A DNA stretch of 64,000 nt from Lyngbya sp. PCC 8106 (GTDB lineage Bacteria > Cyanobacteriota > Cyanobacteriia > Cyanobacteriales > Microcoleaceae), in contig NZ_AAVU01000022.1 in NCBI RefSeq assembly GCF_000169095.1, positions 37,470 to 101,469 of the forward strand, read 5' to 3'. Positions 1 through 8,597 of the stretch are shown here, in pieces; position 1 is the first letter of the stretch, and each line of letters opens with the position of its first letter. Below the pieces are notes generated by a model. The model saw only the letters and a program-made list of their open reading frames with translations. It did not search any database and was not told the origin of the DNA. The position numbers and the translations under genes are program-made.

Positions 1-1021
1 TCACATGAGATTCATCAATCACTAATAACCAATCCTTGGGAAAATAATCAATCAAACATTCTGGTGATTCTCCGGCTTGGCGTCCGGCTAAATGACGAGA
101 ATAGTTTTCAACGCCGTTACAATATCCGACTTCTCGCAACATCTCTAAATCATAACGAGTCCGTTGGTTTAAGCGTTGGGCTTCTAATAGTTTGCCTGCA
201 TTTTCTAGGGCTTGAACTTGCTGTTTGAGTTCGGCTTCGATATCATTACAAGCAACTTCTAAACGATCTTGTGGGGTAACAAAGTGACGGGCGGGATAGA
301 CATTTAAAGCTTCTACACTTTGCAAAACTTCTCCAGTTACCGGATCAATATAACGAATCGCATCGACTTCATCCCCAAAAAATTCGACTCGAATAATCCG
401 ATCTTCGTAAGCTGGCCCTATTTCTAAAACATCTCCCTTAAGACGGAAGCGCCCGCGAGTTAATTCTGTATCATTGCGAGTATATTGAACTGAAGCCAAA
501 TCCCGCAAGAGTTGACGTTGATTGAGTTCTTCTCCGACTCGCAGAGGAATGGCGGCTTTGAGGTATTCAGTCGGAATTCCTAACCCGTAAATGCAGCTAA
601 TAGAGGCCACAACAATCACATCCCGACGTTCAAATAAGGATCGGGTAGCCGAGTGTCGCAGCATATCGATTTCGTCGTTAATAGAAGCGGTTTTTTCGAT
701 GTAGGTATCGGTAACGGGAATATAGGCTTCGGGTTGATAATAGTCGTAATAGCTGATAAAATATTCTACTGCGTTGTTTGGGAAAAATTCTCGTAACTCA
801 TTGCACAGTTGAGCAGCGAGGGTTTTATTATGGGCTAGTACCAGGGTGGGTCTACCAATTTTTTCGACCACTGCCGCGATTGTAAAGGTTTTTCCGGTTC
901 CCGTAGCGCCTAACAACGTGGTAAATTGGTGGTGAGCTTGAATGCTTTTCACCAGTTTGGCGATCGCTTGTGGTTGATCACCCATAGGTTGAAAGGGGGA
1001 CTGTAGATGGAATAGCGCCAT
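1..1021 (-). CDS. uvrB: UvrABC excinuclease subunit B (5' part, runs off the window)
   Basis: Only the first 340 codons are in the window; the gene continues past base 1, and full UvrB is about 670 residues. UvrB is the damage-verifying helicase-like subunit of nucleotide excision repair; it is loaded by UvrA and then recruits UvrC. The start ATG is followed by MALFHLQSPFQPMGDQPQAI, a typical UvrB N-terminus. Walker A GATGTGKT is at residues 38-45. The aromatic beta-hairpin (YYDYYQPEAYIP) that clamps damaged DNA is near residues 91-102. The last visible residues, VIDESHV, carry the DE of motif II. No operon partner is visible upstream. Confidence 0.97.
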   Translation of the reverse strand, partial: MALFHLQSPFQPMGDQPQAIAKLVKSIQAHHQFTTLLGATGTGKTFTIAAVVEKIGRPTLVLAHNKTLAAQLCNELREFFPNNAVEYFISYYDYYQPEAYIPVTDTYIEKTASINDEIDMLRHSATRSLFERRDVIVVASISCIYGLGIPTEYLKAAIPLRVGEELNQRQLLRDLASVQYTRNDTELTRGRFRLKGDVLEIGPAYEDRIIRVEFFGDEVDAIRYIDPVTGEVLQSVEALNVYPARHFVTPQDRLEVACNDIEAELKQQVQALENAGKLLEAQRLNQRTRYDLEMLREVGYCNGVENYSRHLAGRQAGESPECLIDYFPKDWLLVIDESHV

Positions 1022-1411
1022 TTTTTAGGGGAATGGAGTTCAACTTGGATGGTAACACTTTTGCTAAGAGTTCAGTGTTCTAAGCGATGCTAATCTTTTT
1101 TACTTATCGTTACAATATGTTATTTTTCTTAGTCCGCTATTTACTTAAACCCCAAAATATTTTATACTTTGTTTAGTATTCATCACAAAATAGATCTTAA
1201 CCTCTACCGAAATGGCCGAGGGGCAAGTTTGAAAAATGAGGTGAAATTTGGGGTTGAGTCCGCAGAGATCAAATATTTAACGCTTGATCTGGTGTTAGTC
1301 AAACCCGTTGAGCAGGGGGAGGGCATCACCTCTGTTTAAACTGCGAACACGGAACTTAGTTTCGGTCTAAGAATTCTCGGGTTATATTGCATAGCAATTA
1401 ACATCGGGTGT
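1022..1411. other. intergenic region upstream of the NRP-motif gene
   Basis: No gene is seen in this 390 bp stretch. It contains a hairpin at 1266-1290 (AGATCAA, 11-base loop, TTGATCT) and a GAGG/CCTC pairing near 1318-1338. The proximal 200 bases are richer in G than typical spacer, so a structured leader or small RNA is possible, but no family is recognised. Confidence 0.35.
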
Positions 1412-1438
1412 ATGTCAATAAATAAAAGGTATTCAAAC

Positions 1439-1912
1439 ATGGCTGTTAGCTCTTCTACGACAGGAAGGAGGACTGCGCGAACCCGTCGAACTACAGGAAA
1501 GCGTATGAATAAGGCTCAAGAAGAAACTGTAAAAGCAGAAAACACAGAAAATAATCAGGAAAAAGATATGAGTAAGGATTTAGAAATGGAAAGCAAACCA
1601 ACAAAAGCGGAATCATCAGTTCACTCTGCCCCGACTCAAATTCAGGTATCTCATTCGGCGATGATCATGCCGAATCGTCCGATTGAAGAAAGTCATCTCG
1701 AAATCGTCGGAACCATTATGGGCAACCGTCCGATTTTTAAAACCGAGAGTGCTTCGGGAGTTAGTTTCGTACATTCTGAAGACTCTGTGGGTGCGATGGC
1801 AAACCGTCCTGTGGCAACAACCCAACTACAAATTACATCAATGCTTGTCAATCGCCCCGTTGCTTCTAACGAAATAGATGATCCCTATGCGTTAATGGGA
1901 TATCTCGACTAA
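1439..1912 (+). CDS. hypothetical protein with four NRP(I/V) motifs
   Basis: The family is not recognised. The frame is open from an ATG at 1412, but the ATG at 1439 is preferred: AAAGG lies about nine bases before it, and the protein then starts MAVSSSTTGRRTARTRR, a strongly basic disordered segment. The middle is acidic and Lys/Glu-rich. The C-terminal half holds four copies of a hydrophobic-x-NRP-(I/V) motif, at about residues 88, 105, 131 and 147 counted from the 1412 start. They form two pairs with 16-17 residue spacing, and each pair is preceded by a (V/S)HS tripeptide. The tail is acidic (EIDDPYALMGYLD). No signal peptide or membrane segment is seen. The layout suggests a low-structure scaffold presenting repeated short linear motifs, or a peptide precursor. 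Function is unknown. Confidence 0.7.
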   Translation: MAVSSSTTGRRTARTRRTTGKRMNKAQEETVKAENTENNQEKDMSKDLEMESKPTKAESSVHSAPTQIQVSHSAMIMPNRPIEESHLEIVGTIMGNRPIFKTESASGVSFVHSEDSVGAMANRPVATTQLQITSMLVNRPVASNEIDDPYALMGYLD

Positions 1913-2181
1913 AGGACATTTTCTGAGGTAGCAAAAGCTTTAGAACTGTTGTCAGAGTTATCAATTTTCAGTCGTCATTCTGAGTTCAAAGAAGGGTATT
2001 GAGATACTGCTTGATCTACTCAGTGTGACGAATATTTTTAGAGGTTAAATTTTCAAAAACTTTTTGTTATCACCTTAAATTTACAGTCGTCACTGTCACT
2101 CTGAATGAAATGTAGAGCAGTAACTTAGTTGACGATTTATGGTACAACACGGTACTATCTGTCAGATAACATCATACATCT

Positions 2182-3406
2182 ATGCAACGAGCTTTTAAAA
2201 CAAAGTTAAAACTGAATAATAAACAGAAAACTTTAATAGCTCAACACGCAGGCTATTCTAGATGGGTTTGGAATTGGGCGTTAAACCTTTGGAACGAGGC
2301 TTATGCTGCGGATTTAAAACCCTCTGCTAATAAGCTCAAAAAGTTCTACACCCATCATGTGAAGCCTGTTTATCCCTGGATGAAAACCTTGTCCTCAAGG
2401 GTTTATCAGTTTGCCTTCATGCACTTGGGAGAAGCATTTAGTCGGTTTTTTAAAGGTTTGGCTAAATATCCAAAGTTCAAGAAGAAAGGCAGAAATGATA
2501 GCTTTACTCTTGATAATTGCGGTAAGGTTATGCAGTTTTCAGGGACTCGGTTAAAGATCCCCTTCATTGGATGGGTTAGTACCTATGAGCCGTTACCTGA
2601 AATCAACACAAAGCGAGTCACGATTAGTCGAGTTGCGGATTCCTGGTATATTTCACTCGCTTATGAATTTGAACCCGAACACACTATAAAATCAAGAGTT
2701 TATCTGGGGGTTGATGTTGGAGTTAAGGTATTGGCGACCTGCTCAGATGGGACTGTGTTTGACAATCCTAGAGCCTACAAAAAAGCTACAAAAAAGTTAG
2801 CGCGACTTCAACGTGAACTCTCTAGAAAACAAAAGGTTTCAAATAACAGGAACAAAGCTAGACTGAAACTGGCAAAAGCATATCAAAGAGTGGCTAACAT
2901 CCGAAAAGTGTCAATTCATAAATTGACCTCATGGCTATGCAAAAATCACGCGGTCATTGGGTTAGAAGACTTGAATGTTTCTGGGATGTTAAAAAATCAT
3001 AAGTTAGCGGGTGCTATTGCTGATTCGGCTCTGTATGAAATTCGCCGTCAGATTGAGTATAAGTCCTCGTGGTACGGTTCAAGAGTAGTTTTTGCGCTAT
3101 AGATTCTATCCGTCAACTAAGACCTGTTCAAGTTGCGGACATATTCAAGAAATGTCCCTCAAAGAAAGAGTTTTTAGCTGCGAGGCTTGTGGTATCGTCA
3201 TCGACCGTGACTTAAATGCAAGCCTCAATTTAAAGCATTACGCAATCACGCTATTCGGTTTGAGCCTGTGGAATAGGAAGTGCCGACACCCTATGAAACA
3301 CCAGATTATTGGAAAGAAGCAGGAACGGAACATTAATACGGGTTATACCGCGTTATATCAGTTTTCGATAGCAGTCTCTAAAGATTCTTCGCTTTGCTCG
3401 GAATGA
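2182..3406 (+). pseudogene. tnpB: IS200/IS605-family TnpB (OrfB), frameshifted
   Basis: TnpB is the RuvC-like RNA-guided nuclease of IS200/IS605 elements. Residues 1-306 are in one frame (2182-3102) and end prematurely after SRVVFAL. The reading continues in the next frame from about 3095 with RFYPSTKTCSSCG, consistent with one extra base near 3093. The three RuvC acidic positions remain across both frames: GVDVGVK, GLEDLNVSGM and DRDLNAS. The zinc-ribbon cysteines (CSSCG, CEACG) are in the second part. No TnpA is adjacent. The copy should be inactive unless frameshifting occurs. Short imperfect sequences around ATTCTGAG (1975-2030) and CGGAATGACAA (3398-3410) flank it and may mark the element ends. 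Confidence 0.88.
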
Positions 3407-3447
3407 CAAGCAACATCATAATAAATATTCTGGTTAAAAATGAGTAA

Positions 3448-4350
3448 TTAGCTCACATCTTTATTTATATTTTTTCGCCAACGTCGATAACCATAAACTG
3501 CACCCCCAACGAGGAGAAAATAGGGACTAAAGGCGAGTAACCAAACCACTACACCAAACAAACCAAAAGTCAACTCTGTGACAGCGTGAGTGGCTTGTCC
3601 CCAAGTTTCTCCAACTTGTAATCCGAAGTTAGATTGAGAGGGCGAAGAAGCAGAAACAGCGACTTCTAGATTTAAAGTAATTGTAGAATAAGCAACTTGA
3701 TTTTGAAGATTGCGAAGTTGAGCGTCGAGTCGTTCTATTGATTCTCGAATATTGCTGAGTTCGTTGGCGACTTGCAACACTTCTCCGACAGAACCCGAAC
3801 GTTCCATAATTTTTAAAATCATTTCTTCGGACTTGCGAAGATTTCGGAGTCGTGCTTGAGTATCAACTAATTGATCCGAAACATCCTCAGCCGTAATTAA
3901 GCGATTTTCAACCGTTCCGAGTTGAGTTAAAGCATCAAGGGTTGATTCGAGTTTAGCTTGAGGAACCCGTAATTCTAGATTAGCAGTATGACGACTCGAA
4001 CCACTTTGGGGTTGATAATCTGCAAATCGCAGGATATCGCCCTGTTGTCGTTGAACGAGAACTGTTACCGATGACAAAGTTTCATCTAAGGATTGGACAA
4101 CGAGAGTCAGTTCAGCCCGTTTGATCAGTTGGGGTTGTTTTTGGGGAATAGAGTCAGGGGAAGGCTGAGAGGAAGGCTGAGGGGGAGGAGCAGCAGGGGG
4201 AGCTACGGCTTTAGGAGGAGCGACTTCTTGTAACTGGGGGGAACTCGCAAGTTCACCCGAAATGCTTGAAGGCGCAGAAGCACAACTTGTCAGGGTGAGA
4301 ATTGATAAAAACGGCCAAAGAAAACGTATTCTGCGGTAATAATTATTCAT
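3448..4350 (-). CDS. DUF4349-type lipoprotein with C-terminal membrane segment
   Basis: The start at 4350 gives a compact lipoprotein signal (MNNYYRRIRF, hydrophobic core, LTSC lipobox); an in-frame ATG at 4377 adds nine residues and fits less well. After the lipobox comes a Pro/Gln-rich linker. Next is an alpha/beta region with alternating ELTLVV and LELRVP strands, then a coiled coil (QLVDTQARLRNLRKSEEMI through LDAQLRNLQNQV). Near the C-terminus is a hydrophobic helix (FGLFGVVVWLLAFSPYFLLVGG) followed by basic residues. This order matches DUF4349 proteins, whose biochemical role is not established. The gene stands alone and is probably monocistronic. Confidence 0.8.
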   Translation of the reverse strand: MNNYYRRIRFLWPFLSILTLTSCASAPSSISGELASSPQLQEVAPPKAVAPPAAPPPQPSSQPSPDSIPQKQPQLIKRAELTLVVQSLDETLSSVTVLVQRQQGDILRFADYQPQSGSSRHTANLELRVPQAKLESTLDALTQLGTVENRLITAEDVSDQLVDTQARLRNLRKSEEMILKIMERSGSVGEVLQVANELSNIRESIERLDAQLRNLQNQVAYSTITLNLEVAVSASSPSQSNFGLQVGETWGQATHAVTELTFGLFGVVVWLLAFSPYFLLVGGAVYGYRRWRKNINKDVS

Positions 4351-4664
4351 AGTCAGATTTTTAAAGATTGCGATCACTGGGGATAAGCTTCAATGTCAAC
4401 TTTATTAACTCCGGATCGGGAAAAATTAAAATTTTTCTGTTTACACAGAAGTTATATTGATCTAAGTTTTTCACAATACTCTGTATTTTCTCGGATATAA
4501 ATCGTAAATAAAGAGGACAGATTGGCGAATAGGAGTTAAAATCTAAGTATAATTTCGGAATCGATCAAATGATTCAATTCATCAACTTTGGGAGTATTTA
4601 TGGATGAAGTTCGGAGTTCAGCCAAGCCGAAACTACACAGCAGAAAATTAAAGGGGTTATGACG

Positions 4665-5369
4665 ATGAAAAAAATACTGGTTATTGAAGATGATGAACCG
4701 ATTAGAATGAGTATCCTGGAACTACTCATGATCGAGCAATATCAAGGGATAGGCGCAGAAGATGGATATCAAGGCTTAGAACTGGCAAAAGAGGTGCAGC
4801 CGGACTTAATCATCTGTGATATTATGATGCCTGGTTTTGATGGCTATGCTGTTTTAAATGAGTTACAACAAGAGAGCGGTACTGCCAATATTCCCTTTAT
4901 TTTTCTGACGGCAAAAACCGAACGGCATGATCAACGTATGGGAATGGAACTCGGTGCCGATGATTATATTACTAAACCTTTTACGACAACTGAACTGCTA
5001 GAAGCGGTTAAAACCCGACTCAAAAAGCAGCAATACTATTTATCTAAATATAAGCAAGAACAGGCTTATGTACAACAGCTCAACGATCAAGTTATAGCTT
5101 TAGAGCAAGTCAGTCATTCCAAAGAAAAACAACTTACCCAACTTTCTGAGGATTTACGCGCTCCACTTTCAACGATTCAAATGGCAGTTGAACTTTTGAG
5201 TATGGCTCCATCTTATCAACTTAATCCGGTCAAACTAAAAGAAAAACAAAAACGTTATCTAAAAATTTTACAAGAAGAATGTAATCGAGAATTAGAAATC
5301 CTCAAACAAATTTCTAACACTCAACCAGAGCAAAAATCGCCAGAAACTAAACCCATGCGTTGGGGTTAA
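4665..5369 (+). CDS. response regulator with a histidine-less HisKA-like C-terminal region
   Basis: An ATG at 4659 is also in frame, but AAGGGG lies eight bases before the ATG at 4665, which is preferred. Numbering from 4659, residues 3-120 form a receiver domain: acidic pair D11-D12, phosphoacceptor D54 in IICDIMMPG, T84 and K106 (ITKPF). A coiled-coil linker (about 121-160) leads to QLSEDLRAPLSTIQMAVELL, which aligns with the H-box of histidine-kinase dimerisation domains (usual form SHELRTPL) but has Glu164 where His is phosphorylated. There is no ATPase domain. The protein probably receives phosphate from a kinase encoded elsewhere and uses the helical tail for dimerisation or partner binding. 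It ends 10 bases from the convergent gene at 5380. Confidence 0.85.
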   Translation: MKKILVIEDDEPIRMSILELLMIEQYQGIGAEDGYQGLELAKEVQPDLIICDIMMPGFDGYAVLNELQQESGTANIPFIFLTAKTERHDQRMGMELGADDYITKPFTTTELLEAVKTRLKKQQYYLSKYKQEQAYVQQLNDQVIALEQVSHSKEKQLTQLSEDLRAPLSTIQMAVELLSMAPSYQLNPVKLKEKQKRYLKILQEECNRELEILKQISNTQPEQKSPETKPMRWG

Positions 5370-5379
5370 AAACTCAATT

Positions 5380-6471
5380 TTAAGAATTTAAAGTTGACCA
5401 AACTTCTAATTTATTTTCCACTCGGCGAATCACTTCGTTTGTAAACTCATTCATCATCAACTGCCCCCCTAAATCGGGAGTGGCTTTGCCTGCTTGTAGG
5501 GTTTCAAACACACTTTCATAAATCGCGCGAGAAGCCCGTTCTGCTTCCGATGTTCCCACATAAACTAACAACGCCGCCCCTGCTAAAATCATCGCCATCG
5601 GATTAGCAATATTTTTCCCTTGTAAAGCTGGAGCCGTTCCGTGGGGGGCTTCAGCCATCACGGTTTTTACCTGAGTTGCTGTGTCATCGAACCCTAAAAC
5701 TAAACTCTCAGAACCTGCAATACTTCCGTACATTTGCAAAACCATATCTGAGAGCAAGTCACCATCTCGGTTCAACGCCGGAATCACCAACGCCTCACCT
5801 GTTGTTTGCAACAGTAAAGCAAAAGTAGCATCAATTAACAACGGTTGATAAGCAACATCCCCATAACGCTGAGAAGCCGCATCCAATTCTTCCTTAAACA
5901 TCCCCTCATAGACTGGACTAACCGTAAATTTCGGCCCCCCAAAGACTCGCGCCCGGGTTCGTTGGGCATATTGAAAGGTAAATTCAGCCACCGCCCGACA
6001 GGTGAGACGGGATACTTTGGACGTACGGAAGGCAATTTCATCTCCATTTTCGCCTAACTCCCGCCATTCTTTGGCCCCGTAAGCATCATCAACGGCCATT
6101 CGCACAATCGCAATGGGTGCATATACTCCCCCAATTGGCCGAATACTGGGAATTCGTCGCCCGATGCGTAAAATTACTTTTGCTTCCAATGCTTCGCGTA
6201 AAATCGCATTAGGACTGCCAACATCGCCAGGAATTTCGGGGGTGATAGTTGCGGCTTTGAGGGCGAGTCTACTTTCACAAGTCGTTTGGGCGGCTTCATG
6301 TACCACTCGATTATTTGTAGCTCGGCGATTTTCTAAGCTTAAATCAAAATCGATGAAGTTTAAAGGCTGGCGAATGACCGAAGGGTTGAGAACACGCAAG
6401 GCTTCTGCGAGTAACTCCTCTCCAGTTTGGTCGCCGTGCATGACAACGAGATTGGGGATATGTTCGCTCAT
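5380..6471 (-). CDS. isocitrate/isopropylmalate dehydrogenase-family protein
   Basis: This is a beta-decarboxylating dehydrogenase homologue of about 363 residues. The start ATG at 6471 is chosen; a GTG two codons earlier is in frame. Family features visible are the N-terminal GDQTGEELL strand-loop, an Arg-rich substrate segment (ILRIGRRIPSIRPIGGVYAP), an acidic metal site (NRDGDLLSDMV), and the dinucleotide motif (EAPHGTAPALQGKNIANPMAMILAGAALL). The metal loop carries an insertion compared with the usual NLYGDILSD. The sequence is diverged from housekeeping Icd and LeuB, so the substrate cannot be assigned; NAD-dependent isocitrate-type or another malate-type acid is possible. Neighbours are signalling genes and give no pathway hint. 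Confidence 0.82.
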   Translation of the reverse strand: MSEHIPNLVVMHGDQTGEELLAEALRVLNPSVIRQPLNFIDFDLSLENRRATNNRVVHEAAQTTCESRLALKAATITPEIPGDVGSPNAILREALEAKVILRIGRRIPSIRPIGGVYAPIAIVRMAVDDAYGAKEWRELGENGDEIAFRTSKVSRLTCRAVAEFTFQYAQRTRARVFGGPKFTVSPVYEGMFKEELDAASQRYGDVAYQPLLIDATFALLLQTTGEALVIPALNRDGDLLSDMVLQMYGSIAGSESLVLGFDDTATQVKTVMAEAPHGTAPALQGKNIANPMAMILAGAALLVYVGTSEAERASRAIYESVFETLQAGKATPDLGGQLMMNEFTNEVIRRVENKLEVWSTLNS

Positions 6472-6611
6472 CAGCACAGGAATTAATTTATGATCGTAGT
6501 TTACGATATCACTAAGTTATCTAAATTGCTAGTCAGCTCCAGGAAAATAGAACATTTGCTCCAATTCACGATTGAAATGATTTCATTCACAATCCTTTAA
6601 TCACAAATCCT

Positions 6612-8489
6612 ATGTTTGATCTAACAGGCTTTTTTGAAAAACTTCAGAATAAGTTTTTAGCCTTGCTCATTATCAGTACAGTTATTCCGGTTTCGATTCT
6701 GGCTGGATATGGTGTGATTTCTTCGACCGAGGCTTTAACAGATTCTGCGTTGAACCGAGTTTATTCTGCGATTAGTTATACCGGAAAAGAAATTGAAAAC
6801 TTTCTTGAAGATGTGAGTGGAGATGTTTTGTTTTTGAGTAATAGTCCGACTTTAGTTGAGTTAGTTCAGGCTGAAAATAATCAGAATGCTAATCAGCAGA
6901 ATAATTTATCCTTTGATCAAGGTCAGCAAAATCTTCAGACTCTATTCTTTAATCTAGCAAAAATCAAACCCAATTATCTACAAATTCGCTATCTTGACGA
7001 ACAAGGCAATGAAATCGTTAGAGTTGATTCTGAGCAAAACAAGATTGATATTATTACAGACTCTCAACTCCAAAACAAAGCAGATCGGGACTATTTTATG
7101 GAAACAATAAAGCTGAAAAAAGGAGAAGTTTATGTTTCTGAGGTGAATTTGAATCGAGAACGAGGTCAAATAGAAGTTCCTTATAAACCTGTGATTCGGT
7201 ATGCGACACCGATTTATGATCAAGCTGATAATAAACAAGGCATCATTATTATTAATGTCAATGCTAATGCTTTTATTTCAATGCTTCAGGATGCCAAATC
7301 GTTTGAGAGTAGTCAGGTTTTTATGATTAATGCTGACGGATATTATTTGCAGCATCCTAACCCAGATAAAACTTGGGGATTTGAGTTGAATAAAAATGAA
7401 ACGGTATTCAATGATTATCCGACGGAAATTGTTGATAAAATTCTCTCCGAGCAGCAAAATGATATTTTAACAGAGACTGATTCTTTGATTGGTTACTATC
7501 GCCTTTTTCCTAATAGAAAAAATGAAGTTATTATTATTTCTAAAACTCCGGATGAGACTGTTTTTGCTTCGGTTACTCGCTTTAAACAGGTGGCTGGATT
7601 AATTGTTTTTCTGGGATTAGTGATTCTGTTAACGGTGCAGCTTTGGATTGTACAACGATTGATTAATATGATTAAAGAACTGGTGAGAAATATTTCGTTT
7701 TTTTCAACAGAAGTTGTCTCGAATATTAGTGATCAAGAGAACATGACCAATCAACAAGTGACAGCAGTTAATCAAACGACAGTAGCCCTCGATGAGTTGA
7801 ATACAACATCCCGACGAGTTACTGAACAAGCTGTGGCTGCTTGCGTTGCTGCCCAACAAGCTTTGGCGTTGGTTCAAGACGGAGTAGAAACGGTTAAAGA
7901 AACTCATTTAGGAATCTCCACGTTGGAGGAAAAAGTGATAGAAATTGCTCAAAAAATTGCCAAACTTCAGCAACATACTTATCAAATTTCAACGATTGTT
8001 CAAATTATTCGTGATATTAGCTATCAAACCAATATGCTCGCTTTAAATGCCGCAGTTGAGGCAGTACGTGCCGGAGAACAAGGAAAAGGTTTTGGTTTAG
8101 TCGCCAGCGAAATTAGGATATTAGCGGATAAAAGTAGTCAATCTGTTGAGAATATAAATTTGTTAGTTGATGATATCCAACAATCAATACAATCGACTGT
8201 AAAGGCAACAAAAGAAGGAACAAAAACGGCTCGAAATGGAGTATTAGTCGCTCAAGCAACAACCGAAGCTTTTTCAGGGGTTGCTCAAGCAGTGAATGAG
8301 ATTGTTATGAATAATCAAAGTATTTCTCAAGTGACTCAACAACAAGCCATTGCAATTGAGCAAATATTAACCGCTATGACGGATATTAATACAGCAGCAA
8401 AGCACAATGCAAGCAGAATTAGGCAAACTCGGACTCAAACAGAAAACTTAAACAACTCTGCTGTGAGTTTGAAAACTGTTTTACAATAG
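6612..8489 (+). CDS. methyl-accepting chemotaxis protein with a Cache-type sensor
   Basis: A 625-residue chemoreceptor. A first transmembrane helix lies near residues 16-38 (FLALLIISTVIPVSILAGYG). An extracytoplasmic region of about 285 residues resembles dCache_1 (IRYLDEQGNEIVRVD, RDYFMETIK, VFMINADGYYLQHP). A second membrane helix lies near 325-348, and a cytoplasmic coiled-coil signalling domain follows. The conserved hairpin tip reads QTNMLALNAAVEAVRAGEQGKGFGLVA, matching the MCP signature that contacts CheA/CheW. A clear HAMP domain between helix 2 and the signalling domain is not seen, which is less usual. A TAXI-type binding protein follows 108 bases downstream on the same strand. In filamentous cyanobacteria such receptors typically feed phototaxis or gliding control. 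Confidence 0.93.
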   Translation: MFDLTGFFEKLQNKFLALLIISTVIPVSILAGYGVISSTEALTDSALNRVYSAISYTGKEIENFLEDVSGDVLFLSNSPTLVELVQAENNQNANQQNNLSFDQGQQNLQTLFFNLAKIKPNYLQIRYLDEQGNEIVRVDSEQNKIDIITDSQLQNKADRDYFMETIKLKKGEVYVSEVNLNRERGQIEVPYKPVIRYATPIYDQADNKQGIIIINVNANAFISMLQDAKSFESSQVFMINADGYYLQHPNPDKTWGFELNKNETVFNDYPTEIVDKILSEQQNDILTETDSLIGYYRLFPNRKNEVIIISKTPDETVFASVTRFKQVAGLIVFLGLVILLTVQLWIVQRLINMIKELVRNISFFSTEVVSNISDQENMTNQQVTAVNQTTVALDELNTTSRRVTEQAVAACVAAQQALALVQDGVETVKETHLGISTLEEKVIEIAQKIAKLQQHTYQISTIVQIIRDISYQTNMLALNAAVEAVRAGEQGKGFGLVASEIRILADKSSQSVENINLLVDDIQQSIQSTVKATKEGTKTARNGVLVAQATTEAFSGVAQAVNEIVMNNQSISQVTQQQAIAIEQILTAMTDINTAAKHNASRIRQTRTQTENLNNSAVSLKTVLQ

Positions 8490-8597
8490 AGAATATCTAT
8501 AAAATATCAGGAAGTTCGATTTTTTGGTCGATATTTTTTTAATTTTTCTGTTATCGTTAAAACTTAAGTTGTTCTTTCTAGCTTCTGTGATTTTGTT

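Noticed and set aside
1022..1411. 6S RNA or tRNA upstream of the NRP gene
   Set aside because: No closing stem with a central bubble and no cloverleaf could be built; only a short hairpin is visible.
5835..6493. Open frames opposite and within the dehydrogenase homologue
   Set aside because: Antisense or alternate-frame shadows; the minus-strand gene has clear family motifs.
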